Shown: positions 35,123 to 47,300 of the stretch, one piece after another
Position numbering within the stretch: the first letter of the stretch is position 1
Layout: the number at the start of each line of letters is the position of its first letter
Assembly: GCA_903813345.2 (NCBI GenBank)
Contig: CAIIXF020000010.1
Span: 34,773,425 to 34,837,424, forward strand
From: Owenia fusiformis
Taxonomy: Eukaryota > Annelida > Polychaeta > Sabellida > Oweniidae
DNA: 64,000 bases
Direction: 5' to 3'
Notes under the pieces: model-generated
The model's database searches: none
What the model was told of the DNA's origin: nothing
What the model saw: the letters and a program-made list of their open reading frames with translations, nothing else
Made by a program: the position numbers and the translations under genes

Positions 35123-35821
35123 ATGCACAAATATTTGCAAAATAAAAAGTCCTTAGATGCAGATCAATTTATCATGAAGATAAATCACTTTATATGATTC
35201 TTTAACTGTTTGTTTTGCGATTTAGACCGATGTGAAGTTTTAGAACTTGGTTTGGTAAATTAAATTCCAGATCCAAAAAACTGTTCGAATTAAATCGGCT
35301 GTATGCTGAGATTAGCTCACACATCAAAATATAAACTAGATTTATAGTTTTCTTTGTGGTTCCAGTTTTTGTTTGGATGTTGCCTGAATGTAAATTAAGT
35401 TCGAGAAATGAGAAATCTAAGGTTAAAGTCAAAACTTATGCAATTTCTAGTTTTTGTTTTTGTCGGCCATGTTGCTTTTGCGTTCTGAGTCTGCGCATTG
35501 AACAATTGAATTTTGGGGGACGATCTCAAGATCAAGTTATTGTTTATTAGAATTTTGTTGTTTGACATCATGTATCCATTCACATAAACAAAAGCACCAG
35601 ATTCTTTATATATATTTGAAGATGTTTATAAAAATAAATACTAAACATGAATGAATGATATGAATATTTCATTTATTAAATTTTCAGAATTAAAGATTTG
35701 AACTGATCCTTGTCACATGACAGACAAAATGGCAGCGCCCATGAAAGAATGAAAATGTGGAAATATTTGTCATATTTTCGTGTATCGATAAGCTGACTGA
35801 GTTTTCAAAACTAAGCACAGG
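35123..35821. promoter_or_regulatory. Bidirectional promoter of CLPX and POLR3G
   Basis: The two start codons are 700 bp apart and divergent. Visible motifs include the palindrome GTCACATGAC (35712-35721), an M-box/CLEAR-like E-box bound by MiT/TFE or USF factors in other animals. A YY1-like AAAATGGC (35726-35733) follows. The latter overlaps a seven-codon upstream open frame (35729-35752) ahead of the POLR3G start, which could damp translation. Motif roles are inferred by resemblance only. Confidence 0.55.
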
Positions 35822-38800
35822 ATGGCAGGTCGAGGGCGGGGCCGTGGGAGAGGTACACTCTCATTTTCAACTGAATCTCTTGGATTTGGGAGGGGTGAAG
35901 CTCTACCAACTTGTATTTTGCAGCCTCCACCAATTTATCCTGTGAGTATACACTTTATACCTTACATGTATTGCTCTTCAACACTTTTCACTTTTTATTT
36001 AACTATCCATTCGATTGAACACCGACTTGCAGCCTCAGTTTATGGACACAAAACAACATTGGCCTTAAAATTAATTTTTGTTTGAGAGATGGAAATCTGA
36101 TTGGAACTCTTTTTATGTCACCAACAAAAATGATGACAAAATGTCATAGTCTCCAGGTTTTTCGTGAATGGTGTTTTTTGTTCTGCAATTTTTCGTGGTT
36201 GGCATTTGGCATCTGTAAAACTTTTGCAGGTGGTCACAATTTGTCATGTTGTACCTTGCTGTATACTGTGCAGTTTCCCTTATTTCAGACTTTGGAATTC
36301 CACCCTGTCCCACTATTAGGAGGAGAAAGGCAGGCATACATGTTGGCACTGAAGCAAGAGTTCCGCAACACAATGAGAGAATCTCCACACTTCATACAGG
36401 CTGAGGAAAAGAAAAAGGACATTGAAAGATACTCGGATAAATACCAGCTGGGCCCCCAAGACAATACTATAAACTGGGAACCTGGTATGAAATACAGTAA
36501 AACCTGTGTATGTGGAACACCTTTAGAACTTCTAAAAAGTGTTCCACTTGTGAGGTGTTCCACGAAAAGAGGTTCATCATTTGGTCTTAGAATATTATGA
36601 AAAGTGTTCCACTTACAGAGGTGTTCCACTTCTAGAGGTGTTCCAATTTACAGGTTTCACTGCATATGCAAAAATGAATGTTCAATCAGCAATTCAGTCT
36701 TCATTTAGATACAGTACATGTGCAGAATGCCTGATGCTTGTAGTTACTATGTTATGAATAACTTTTGCTCTGATTTTGAAAACAAACCTATATCCAAAAG
36801 GGGATATTATAGATACAGTTTACATATCTCCATGATTGAGCTCAGGGAGGGCAAAAACAAAAAAAGTATTTTGATTTTGTGAAATATTTGTATATTTATA
36901 TATTGTATATCTTTGTGTGATTCTATACTGAGTCTCAAACCATACATAGACCATTGTCATTAGCTAATTGTCATATACATTGTAAAATATATAATTGAAT
37001 AACCTTGACGGTGTTTGAGATGTCCAAATGGTTCTGAAGAACTATTGATGCAGCATAAGTTTTACTATGTGTAGCTGCAGACAAACTTCACAGGCTAGAA
37101 TTTTCCAAGGGGGGTTCACTTTTCCAAAAAATTCTAGGGGGTTCACTTTGGCAAAGGAGTTGGGTAAACTAGCAACAGAGAGTGCCCCAATTGAAGTGTG
37201 AAAAAACTTTTTTTAAGAATAGGAGAAAAAAACATCAGAAATGCATAGATTGAAGTCTATATTTTTGGGTAGTATTTTTAAAAAAATTTAGAAAAAATTG
37301 TTACGGTGTCTGGAGACCTTCAAAGAGGGTGGGGGCCAGAAGGAAAAAAATTCACATATTTTACAACCCTCTTGATGAATTCCAATTTACTCAGCTATGA
37401 ATGAATGTTTTTGATTTATCTGTCCAGGATTATGTAAATATATATTTATTTGATCCATACATACAATTGATTTAAACAATATGTACAGTTTAGAGGTAAG
37501 TAAAGCTTTGAAAGGACATTTCATGCTGAGTCTGGGTGACATTTTTATTCACTGGAGGTAGTAATCCTTTGAGTGTTTTCACATAGAGCATAACAAGTCT
37601 CCACTTTAATAAGTGCTTCTTTAGTTACATAAATGTTATATTGTTGCATACAAAGAATAATTTTGATGGAGACTAATTATGCTCGATGTGAATTTTAGAA
37701 CTTTATAGAAAATTTTGCCTGCCATTTTTGTTGATTATTCAAAATGGCCAAATGCTATTCATGCTGCATATGTAGGAAGTAGGTACATTCTCCTAGAAAA
37801 CGGAGAAAGGTTACAGAAGATTTAGCTTCACAAGTCAAGACTATTGCAACTAATAATAGAAGTGATATTGAGGTAATATAAGCTTGATTTGGGAGGAGAT
37901 TGTTGTGATATTAGGTTGATATCAGAACTTATATTTTTTGATATTGCTTATGTAATGGCAATATGTTGGTAATTGGGCAGATATAAAGTTAATATTGGAT
38001 TGAATTTGTCAGAAATTGCTATCGAATTGGGCTTATATTTGGGTGATATTGCTATAATATTGGGCTAATATTTGGGTGATATTGGATTGATATTGGGCCA
38101 ATATTTGCTTGATATTTGGGTGATATTGCTATCACATTGGGCCAATATTTGGGTGATATTGGATTGATATTGGGGTGATATCGCTATCATATTGGGTCCA
38201 TTATTTGGCTCATATTTGGCTGATATTGGATTTACAGTGGGATATTATTACAATCAGAATAATTGGGTGATATTTGGTAAATAAGAGGGTTGATATTGGA
38301 CTGTTACTTAAATAATATGAGGCCAATACTTGGGTTATTTTGGATTGATATAGAGTGACATTTGATTGACAATTGGTTGATGTTGCTATGATATTAGGAC
38401 ATTATCTGGGTCATATTTGGGTGATATTGAATTGGGTGATATTGCTATTGAATACATAGAGGTTATATAATGGGAGGGATGGAATATGAATTTTATCCTG
38501 AGGGAAAATATGATATTGGCAGAGGAAAATCATGAAATGTACATTCTGAATTTAAATGAATTAAAAATAATAAAGTATTTTCATTATTTTAGGTACTTTT
38601 GTTCTCTTTCAGTGTTGCGTGGGAAGGGCGGAATATATTAATATAAATATCTCATTATTGGCAAATTGCCAATTTACTATATATTGTAATTCCAACCTCT
38701 ATGAGACTAAATTCCTACAGATATTTGTGATATTTTAACCAAAAAGGTATATTTTGGTAGAAAATAATGAATTTTTTTAATTTGACCTTGACCTGGGGAA

Positions 38801-41800
38801 TATGACCTTGACCTAAATTTTCATACATTTTTGAAACACTTATATCACATAGATTAATAAAATAAAGAGAAAACTTGAAAATCAGGTGGGGCTTAAAATG
38901 GCCTTGTTTACCCAACTCCTTTGGCCAAAAATCACCCCCAAAATAGTCAGAATGGTGAAAAACTGCATGATTTTGAAAGAAATTTTGTCTACAGGCCTGC
39001 TTCATGTACCTACTTCATAAGCAGAGACCAATTAACTTTGGAATTCCCAAAATAAATGTTAAAGCAATATCAATATTTATTTCAGATTTTTCTCGGCTTC
39101 CCAAGGAATTAAGAATTAAAGTGAGAAGATCTGCACGGAAATATAAGACTAATGTAAAACCAAATATTTCCACTGCTAAACATAAAGGTGCTGAAGATGC
39201 CAAAGATATTGAAAAGAAATTAGAGGTATGTCATGTTATGTTGTTCATATGTCATGTTATGTTGTTCATATGTCATGTTATGTTGTTCATGTGTCATGTT
39301 ATGTTGTTCATATGTCATGTTATGTTCATATGTCATGTTATGTTGTTCATGTGTCATGTTATGTTGTTCATATGTCATGTCATGTTATCTTATGCTCTAC
39401 TCTGTAGTATTGTCCTGTGTTTTGCCATGATGTGAAGAATTGTCTTATGTAGTATTTTGTAGTGTTTTTTGTACACATCTAATATTACTTGTATTGAAAT
39501 ATATATGCAGTATCTAAATTTGTAACTGACAAAGTAGAGAAAGTTTCAAAATCCTTGAAGAGATTATGTTCTTAACTCCTAAATATATATACAGTATGTA
39601 CATGTTAAAATTGAATGAACTCAAGATGTCATTTTATTTATCTACAACCTTCTAATTATTTAAGGCACTTGAAAAACTTGAGGAGACCAAAGGTGATGAA
39701 GAGGAAGATGAGGAAGACAAAGAGAAAAAGAAGGAAGGAGAGGATAAAGGGGAAGAGGAGCCAGAAGAAGAGGACTTCTATGATGAAGAGGAATTAGAGG
39801 AGGTACATTTTGACGGCTTACGGACACTTCATCCCCTAGACAACTCATCCGGACAACTCATCCCCTGGACATCTCATCCCCTGGACAACTCATCCCCTAG
39901 ACAACTCATCCCCTGGATAACTCATCCCCTAGACAACTCATCCCCTGGACAACTCATCCTTTATCACATGAAGCCAAATTGTAAAGTGTTTCATGAATAA
40001 AAATAGTTAATCAAATCTTCAATCAAAGTTAATATAATATTGAAATTGTACATTAAAAGTAAAATTAAAGTTAAATATTTACAAAACAAATTGTAGATTA
40101 ATTGGTTGATTATTTCCTTGACAATATTAAAGTTTTTAAACAATTTTTCAGATTTCCCCTCCAGAAAATCTTTGTTCACTTGTACTCCACTCGATTATGC
40201 TTTTTACTGAATCGGATCCCTTCATATCCCTTTAATCATATGTTTAAGAAAAAACGTAATCGAGTAATCGGAATACCAGTGTTCATGTAGTATATGTTTT
40301 TGAAACTTAAACTGATCATTTTGATAACCAAAACATTTAAAAATAATTTGAATAATACATGATAATAGATAATATAAGTGTAACATTAAATAAATAAAAG
40401 ATGCCAAAGGATGAGTCATCCAGGGGATGAGTTGTCCAGGGGATGAGTTGTCTAAGGGATGAGTCATCTAGGGGATGAGTTGTCCAGGGGATGAGTCTTC
40501 CAGGGGATGAGTTGTCCAGGGGATGAGTTGTCTAAGGGATGAGTCATCTAGGGGATGAGTTGTCTAGGGGATGAGTTGTCCAGGGGATGAGTCGTCCAGG
40601 GGATGAGTTGTCTAAGGGATGAGTCATCTAGGGGATGAGTTGTCTAGGGGATGAGTTGTCCAGGGGATGAGTCATCCAGGGGATGAGTTGTCCAGGGGAT
40701 GAGTCATCCAGGGGATGAGTTGTCCAGGGGATGAGTTGTCTAAGGGATGAGTTGTCTAGGGGATGAGTTGTCCAGGGGATGAGTCGTCCAGGGGATGAGT
40801 TGTCCAGGGGATGAGTCATCCAGGGGATGAGTTGTCCAGGGGATGAGTTGTCTGGTAGATGAGTTGTCCATGGATGAGTTATCTAGGGGATGAGCTGTCC
40901 GGTTACCCATTTTGACATATTCACGAGTGTGCTGACAATTTTCATCTGTTTTCAGAATATTGTCTAGTCTAGTCTTAAACATAGACATTTCAGGCCCGTA
41001 GCCAGGATTTGCCAAGGGGGGGGGTTTAGTTTTCAGAAATTTCCAGGGGGGGTTCACACTTTAAAAGTGCTCAAAATGGTGAAAAACTGCATGGTTTTGA
41101 AAGAATTTTTGGCCAGGGGGGGAACCCTGCGAACCCCCCCCCCCCCCCCCCCCCGGCTACAGGCCTGCATTTCCAATAAACCCCTCCACTTTTTAATGCG
41201 CAATATACTCCCTTCATTGGGTGAATTCATGATGCAATAGGTTGTTGGTAGCAATATTTTACAAAACCAAATAAGGTATTTTAAGGAATTGCCAATTAGT
41301 TAATCATTATTTTTATTGAGAATCTTACTACATGTACATAAATTTCATGATATCATTAACCTCTGGTTCTATAAAGTGCAAAAACATCGTTTATAAATGG
41401 TCTATAATTGTTTAGTTTGTTCAATATATCCATTACAATTAATGTCCATCTTCTTTGACAATATTTGGTCACATGCATGACACAATGTTTATTTGCTTAC
41501 AATAAACTGTATGACTCCCACATCAAAAATTAGCCACATTTTAATTCTTCAAAGTTCATTCAATGTTATGTTAACTTATCTTACACATTTCTGTGCCATG
41601 TTTTGATATTGTCCAATCAGATGCTTGAATAAAATGAAATTGTGTCACTTGCAAATGCAAAATTCTGTAAATACATAACCTTATTACAGTCCTTGTCCTG
41701 TGCTGCAGGGTGGACTTTCAACTCAAAATTTTGCATTTGCAAGAGCAGACTAGACAAGTGTCAAGATCTGATTGTGTTTCGGGCATTCTGGGTAAATTAC

Positions 41801-41951
41801 ATGGCAGCCATTTTGCTCTACAGCATGCAATATTCATCACTATGTTTCTTGTTTCTTTTTGCAGGAAACAGATTACAATCTCAATTATTTTGACAATGGC
41901 GAGGAAATTGATGAAGAAGATGATAATCTTGATGAAGGTGCCATCTATTGA
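35822..41951 (+). CDS. POLR3G: RNA polymerase III subunit RPC7
   Basis: Five exons are joined: 35822-35941, 36289-36484, 39086-39225, 39665-39802 and 41865-41951. Borders and phases agree, giving 226 aa against about 220 for the vertebrate POLR3G/POLR3GL proteins. It starts with an Arg/Gly-rich segment (MAGRGRGRGRG), then the conserved PPPIYP-LEFHPVPL stretch (about 35-50), a YMLALKQEFR helix, the DIERYSDKY segment and P-DFSRLPKEL (about 105-115). It ends in a long Glu/Asp/Lys tail closing with an acidic C-terminus (DEGAIY). RPC7 belongs to the RPC3-RPC6-RPC7 initiation subcomplex of Pol III. A single orthologue of the vertebrate POLR3G/POLR3GL pair is expected in an invertebrate; I cannot tell which paralogue name fits better. 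Its introns are crowded with transposons. Confidence 0.93.
36493..36664. repeat. MITE with ACAGTAAAACCTGT ends
   Basis: The left end TACAGTAAAACCTG and right end CAGGTTTCACTGCA are inverted copies. Between them GTGTTCCACTT phrases repeat four times. It starts only about 9 bp inside intron 2 of POLR3G. Diverged relatives occur at about 33905-33965 and 49856-50000. Confidence 0.65.
37153..38922. mobile_element. Element nested inside the hAT-like MITE
   Basis: Perfect 17-bp inverted ends AAAGGAGTTGGGTAAAC (37153-37169) and its complement (38906-38922) interrupt the MITE exactly between its GGTTCACTTTGGC and GGCCAAAAATCAC segments. The interior has no transposase that I recognise. It includes a TGATATTG-type tandem tract (37861-38455). 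Confidence 0.6.
37861..38455 (+). repeat. Degenerate tandem repeat of TTGGGTGATATTG units
   Basis: Words such as TTGGGTGATATTG, TTGGGCTAATATTTGG and GGATTGATATTGG recur about 30 times with variable spacing. The units are non-coding and form the core of the nested element in POLR3G intron 2. Confidence 0.75.
39226..39395 (+). repeat. 21-bp minisatellite starting at the POLR3G exon 3 donor
   Basis: Eight units of 21 bp follow the donor site immediately. The period is a multiple of three and the frame continuing from exon 3 stays open, encoding CHVMLFI repeats until a stop at about 39433. Reading through this donor would therefore add about 69 Cys/Met-rich hydrophobic residues. The intron reading is preferred because the next exon (39665) joins in phase to the conserved acidic tail. 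Confidence 0.8.
39826..40905. mobile_element. Foldback-type element with arms of 16-bp tandem repeats
   Basis: The left arm (about 39826-39962) is a tandem array of a 16-bp unit (ACTCATCCCCTGGACA). The right arm (about 40405-40905) is a longer array of the reverse complement (GGATGAGTTGTCCAGG), roughly 30 units. The outer ends have the related border GGTAACCGGACA. Inverted arms built of short tandem repeats around an AT-rich, non-coding centre are the hallmark of Foldback/Galileo-type elements. A solitary arm of the same family is at 43184-43305. The 16-bp period gives artefactual open frames of 16-residue repeats. Confidence 0.75.
40991..41167 (+). mobile_element. hAT5-like MITE, complete copy
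   Basis: It runs from CAGGCCCGTAGCCAGGATTT to GGCTACAGGCCTG, flanked by the 5-bp duplication CATTT (40986-40990 and 41168-41172). It contains an 18-base C run near the right end. It is in POLR3G intron 4. Confidence 0.85.
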
Positions 41952-41968
41952 GAAACTCAGGAACTAGA

Positions 41969-41974
41969 AATAAA
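41969..41974 (+). terminator. Polyadenylation signal of POLR3G
   Basis: AATAAA lies 17 bases after the stop codon. Further AATAAA hexamers follow in the repeats downstream, so the used site is uncertain. Confidence 0.4.
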
Positions 41975-44245
41975 TACAACGATCAGGATCATCATCATTT
42001 TCTATGAATGTAAACCAACTGGAGAGAAAATGTACACTCTTCCTATATATTTATTGGGGAACAATGGCAATTTTTGCCAACAAAGTTGCAGAAATGTGGG
42101 CATATATTATGCAATATTGATGAATCACCCGTAGTGATGACTCCAAGGTGTGAATACTGATATGGGGTTAACTATGGGGCGTATTAAAGCCATTAGTTCA
42201 TACTGAATGTTGGCCATTCAGTGATGTCACTAAGGTCCAACTGTATGCTGTTTATAGAAACTTCTCTTTATGGTTTGTTTGGAAATCATGGTTTGTTTAA
42301 AAATCATGGTTTGACAAACAGCATATCAGTAAATAATTATTTTGATATTGAAATTAAAAAATTGAATTGAATATGAATTGAATTAAAGATGCACACATGT
42401 TTGTATCAGTTTTGTGGTTTATAGAAAGGATCAGAAATTTGAATATGAATTATTCCAAGAAATAAAAATAACAAATTAAAATTGATTGTATAAGGATATA
42501 AGATGCACTGAAGTTTTGTATACAAGGATACTCATTTGACATTTGGTATGTGTAGCCAAGTGAGAATGGTGGAAGAGGAATGGTTATTTGAAATTTAAAA
42601 ATTAAAATTGAATTGAATTACAATCCACATGTGTTTGTATTAACTCTGTGATTCACGTTTTATAGAAAGAAAATATGAATTATTCCGAGAAATAAAAATA
42701 TTAAACTAAAAATTGATTGTACAAGAGTAATGATTACTGTATTTTGAAAGTGAAAAATTGAAAGTTGAATTAAAAATCCACATGTGCTTGTATTAATTCA
42801 TGTTCTATAAAAGGAAAAAAGGTTACTTATTTGGCATACCACCAGTATGGTAAATGGTCTGTGGGAGAAAAGCTGTGGGTGCAAATGGAATGATTATTTT
42901 GAAATTGAAAATTGAATTAAAAATGCACATGTGTTTATAGAAAAGAAAAAATCTGAAAATGGATTATTCCAAGAATTAAATAAATATCATCAAACTATGA
43001 AAAATTGAAAATTGGATTGAATTAAAAACATGTTTGTTAGTTCTGTGGTTTATAGAAAGGATAGAAATCTGAAAATGGATTATTCAAAGAAATAAAAATA
43101 TCAAACTACAAATTGATTGTTCAGTTAGTTGAGTTGATTAGGTGTGTAGTGAAGATAAAGAATTTGGTGACATATTGCCAATGCCAGGGGATGAGTTGTC
43201 CAGGGGATGAGTCGTCCAGGGGATGAGTTGTCCAGGGGATGAGTTGTCTAGGGGATGAGTTGTCCAGGGATGAGTCGTCTAGGGGATGAGTTGTCCGGTT
43301 ACCATTCATTAACATCCAGGGTTCAGCATCAGTGGTCGGTGTATGTGGCACTTCTGCTTTTCCATTTGCAGGTGGCGACATTTTAGTCTTGCTCAAAGAC
43401 TGTATCCACCCCCCCCCCCCGTCACCTTCACTCTCTTTACCTGGCAATATACAGAGAAGGATAAAGCGGGGGGGGGGAGTACAGGGGCTTTTAAGCAAGA
43501 CAAGACTAGTGACATTTCAATTTTTCGGATTGATGAAAATGAGGAAATATCCCATGATTCCTTGATGTACCTACATCTTTGTGTAAAGGTAAACCTCTAA
43601 CATGGAAACAGGTTAATCTATGAATTCTGGAATATTTCCCTCTTTGATGAAGCCTTGCTTTATTATATGCATTTCTTCATGTATGACAAACCCTCCCAAT
43701 TGACCAATATTGTGCTTTTGACATAGAGACTAGAATACCACAAGACCTATGTATGCATAACCAAGGATAAAAATCATTGTGGAATGGGGGTTAGTATTTT
43801 ATATACCATATTTCTTTTTCATTTTTTCCGAAAGCCCTCTATCCCTATCCCTATAAATATCACTTCAATGAAGTGTTTTAGTGGTACAGCCTCCAACTTT
43901 TTTTGTGACTTGCATTGGACACCTAAGTGGGCAAATTATCTGTGACATATTGTAACATTTTTGTGACCACTTGCAAAAACTTGAGGGAGTGTTCAGCTTG
44001 ACTATAAATTCTTTTTGCGAACAGAGATATGTGTCAACAGTTAGTTTGAAATATGCCATTTACAATGAACTGAAGACTTAGAGGTCTGTAACATTTTTGT
44101 GACATAGTTTTAAGTAATCAACTAATAACTAAATATATTATGAGATTGGAATGACTTAAAATTAAAAAGAATCGCTATAGAAATGTGACAAAGGTGTTTC
44201 TGGGAAATATCCATTACCATGGCGATGAATTAGGGGACTAAAAAC
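41975..44245. other. Intergenic region between POLR3G and the LINE
   Basis: From about 42340 to 43110 an imperfect long tandem repeat (about 150-200 bp, four to five units) recurs, with phrases such as GAATTATTCCAAGAAATAAA and TTTATAGAAAGGAT. A solitary Foldback-type arm lies at 43184-43305, and a poly-C/poly-G hairpin at about 43405-43480. No gene was recognised. Confidence 0.6.
43184..43305 (+). repeat. Solitary arm of the 16-bp-repeat foldback family
   Basis: About seven units of GGATGAGTTGTCCAGG end in the same border, TTGTCCGGTTACC, as the element at 39826-40905. No opposite arm is present nearby. Confidence 0.8.
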
Positions 44246-44261
44246 GCTAAAAACATTTGTT
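44246..44261. repeat. Target-site duplication of the LINE, left copy
   Basis: GCTAAAAACATTTGTT here is identical to 48788-48803 and borders the poly-A end of the minus-strand element. The 16-bp length is typical of L1-type target-primed insertion. Confidence 0.9.
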
Positions 44262-44331
44262 TTTTTTTTCTTTTCAATATAGTTTATTTCAGTTTTTTAA
44301 AGTAAGTACAGATACAGTAGTAATAAATCAA

Positions 44332-47300
44332 TTACAATCTTATCATATTCCATTTGTTTTTAAAAAATACATTTTTACGTACATAAATTTCGAATTTTAG
44401 AGTTTTAACAATTCCTTCAAAATTCCGTTTTATTCCATTATTTAATTCTTGGATGTATGCTTTATAGATCACAAATGTTACAATACTAATAAAATAGTTC
44501 AAAAATGCAGTCTGGTTGTCATTTCCATTATAGCCTATTATCAACTTTCTATATGTTATTTTTAAACCTGATATATTAAAGATATATTTCCAAACATTTT
44601 GGGAGAGTGTACATGTGAAAAGCAAATGTTTTAATGTACATACTTCTCCGCACAAACTGCAATTAAATGATTCACTTTTTCCATATAAATGTAAGTCATT
44701 TAGACTAGGAAGGATGTTGTTTATAATCTTATAGTTGAAATTAGCTATTTTCTTTTCTTTACATTTTATCTTTGTAAAAAAAAAGTTTTCCCAATTTATT
44801 TCATCGAAGGTTTCATTATTTAAGAAGCAAAATTCACGTTCCCATTTCTTTTTCATGAACCATTTTTCAGATTGCTTATTTTTCAAAATTTCATAAAAGA
44901 ATTTTGATTTTTGATCTCTAATTTGGAATAAAACATTATTTGCTTTCAATCTGTAATTTGGAATGTTTGTGTATTTTGCTTTATTGACATCAATAAAACC
45001 TCTTGCAATATTCATACTTGAGTTAACTTGATAAAATTCAGAAATCCAATTTTGTTTTTCCTGTAACTTTTGAAAAATGTGGTTGATATCATTAAATGTA
45101 TCCTCTATTATTAGATCCTTTACATAGACAATACCACTTTCAATCCAATTTCTAAAATACAGAGTTTTTTTGTTTACAGTAAACAAACTATTACCCCATA
45201 TAGTCTCTTGCAGGATATCACATGTTTTCATATTTTCAAGATTTTTTTTGTCTTTACATTTGGCATGAGCACATAATACTTGCTGATAAAAAATTGGTAT
45301 TTTCTGAAAGTATTGCAAATCAAAACTATTCATTTTCAATAATACATCAAAATCATTTACAATATTATCAAAATAGAGATATGGTATTTTATTCATCATT
45401 TGTTTTTTATCATATAACCTTGGAATCCAAGCAGCTTTTAGAGCATGCAATTGAGATTCAAAGTCTATCATGTTAAGTCCACCTTTTTCTAATGAATTTA
45501 TAATAATAGTTCGCCTTATTTTATCTTTTCCATCCCAAAGGAATTTATAAATTATTGTATTAGCTCTTTTTACAATTTCATTATCATATTGAAGTATTGA
45601 TGCTGCATAAATCAATTTTGGAAGGGCGATTGATTTTATCACTGTTATTTTTCCAATTAATGTTAAATTCCTCTTTTTCCAAGAATCTAACACTTTCTCT
45701 AATTTTGTTATCCTGTTCAGCCAATTTAGCTCATAACATTTGTCTTTATCATGTCCAATAAAAATGCCAAGAGTTTTTACCGGCTCATTGCTAAATTTTA
45801 TATTTGCAAAGTTATTTTCATTCACTTTACTTCTCCCTAACCAAATTCCTTCAGTTTTGTCTATATTTAGTTCTAATCCAGAAACATAAGAGAATGATTG
45901 AATCGTTTGAATTGCTTGCAATATTGAATCTTTGTCTTTTAAAAATAAATTAGCATCATCTGCATATTGAGAGAGTTTGTATTCATTATTGTTTATTTCA
46001 ATGCCTTTTATGTTAATATTCTGTTTTATTTTAAGTGCAAGGACCTCTGTGCACATAATAAATGCCAAAGCAGATACTGGACAGCCTTGCCGACAGGATC
46101 TTTGCATGTGTATATTTTCAGAAAACCATCCATTTTGTTTTATAGTTACCATTGGTTTTACATAGAGTATTTTTATCCACTTAATAAACTGTTCAGGAAA
46201 ATTGAATTTTTTGAATGTTTCAAAGATGAAATTCCACTCGATACTATCAAAAGATTTTTTAAAATCAATGAATAAAATAGCGCCCTCTTTTTCATAATTT
46301 TCAGCATATTCATAAATATCAAGCGTAAGTCGACAACTATTTCCAATAAAACGATTATTTATATAGGCAGTCTGCTGAGACCCAATTATTTTTGCAATTA
46401 CTTTTTGCATTCGCTTTGCCAAAATAAAAGCTAGTATCTTGTAGTCTGTATTAGAGAGTGAGATAGGTCTAAAGTTTTTCAAAAGTTCCCTATCTCCTTT
46501 TTTAAAAAGTAAACTAATTATAATTTTTCTAAAAGATGGTGGCATTATGCCAGTTTCATAGGATTCATTTATAGCATTTATAACATACAAACTAACATCC
46601 TGCCAAAAGAACTTGTAAAAATTAGATGTAAGTCCATCTGACCCAGGAGATATATTTAACTTCATATTTTTTATCACTGTTAAGCATTCTTCATTTGTTA
46701 CTTTTCCAATCAAAAAGTTTTTGTCATTTTCATCTAATATTTTTGGAAAATTAATGCTATTAAAGTATGTAACAAGCTCTTCGTTAGTGCAAGCTTTAGA
46801 TTTATACAATTCTTTATAGAAGAGAACCTCCTCTTTCATTATCTCTGCATCTGAGGATACAGTTCCAGAGTTTGTTTTTAAAGATCCAATTACATTACTA
46901 CTCTGTCTAGTTTTTTCAAGATTTAGAAATAATTTGCTATTTTTGTCTCCATCTTTTATCCATTCCTGTTTGGATCTCAAAATAGCCCCTGATGTTTTTT
47001 CTATTAAATCATTTTCTAAAGACGTCAATATTGTTGCACGTCTAATTTGTTCAGTTTCTGATAATACATTCATTTTCTCTAAATCCTCAAGTTCATTTTC
47101 CATATCTTTTATCATGGTATTTTTCGAATGTCTCAGTTTAATTGAATATCGAATTGTTTCTTCTTTAATTTTGATTTTAAGATATTCCCATTTTAATTGA
47201 TTAGATTGAAGTTGAGGATTTTTTTGATCATGATGGTATATTATGTGTTTGATCATTTTAACATAGTTGTCATCTTGTAAAAGCAAATTATTGAATTTCC

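Larger units (their letters stand above)
37091..38999 (+). mobile_element. hAT5-like MITE split by a nested insertion
   Basis: The left end CAGGCTAGAATTTTCCAAGG (37091) and right end TTGTCTACAGGCCTG (to 38999) match the two ends of the CAGGCCCGTAGCCAG family. They share the 5-bp target duplication CTTCA (37086-37090 and 39000-39004). Uninterrupted copies are about 180-200 bp, so about 1.77 kb of foreign DNA sits inside this one (37153-38922). It lies in POLR3G intron 2, ending about 80 bp before exon 3. Confidence 0.75.

Noticed and set aside
37780-37876. A possible extra POLR3G exon with a donor at about 37874 (frame RRKVTEDLASQVKT)
   Set aside because: Exon 2 joins exon 3 directly in phase and matches the conserved P-D-x-x-R-L-P-x-E stretch. 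An insert would break it, and the segment is in a nested transposon.
39226-39395. CRISPR-like regular repeats (also 50238-50395, 39826-40905 and 53700-55472)
   Set aside because: The units are head-to-tail without unique spacers and the DNA is animal. They are minisatellites and satellites.
40628-41057. Minus-strand open frames encoding THPLDNSSPGQLIPW repeats (also 43121-43498)
   Set aside because: A 16-bp tandem repeat read in threes gives a 16-residue periodic peptide without selection. It lies in a foldback-type element inside an intron.
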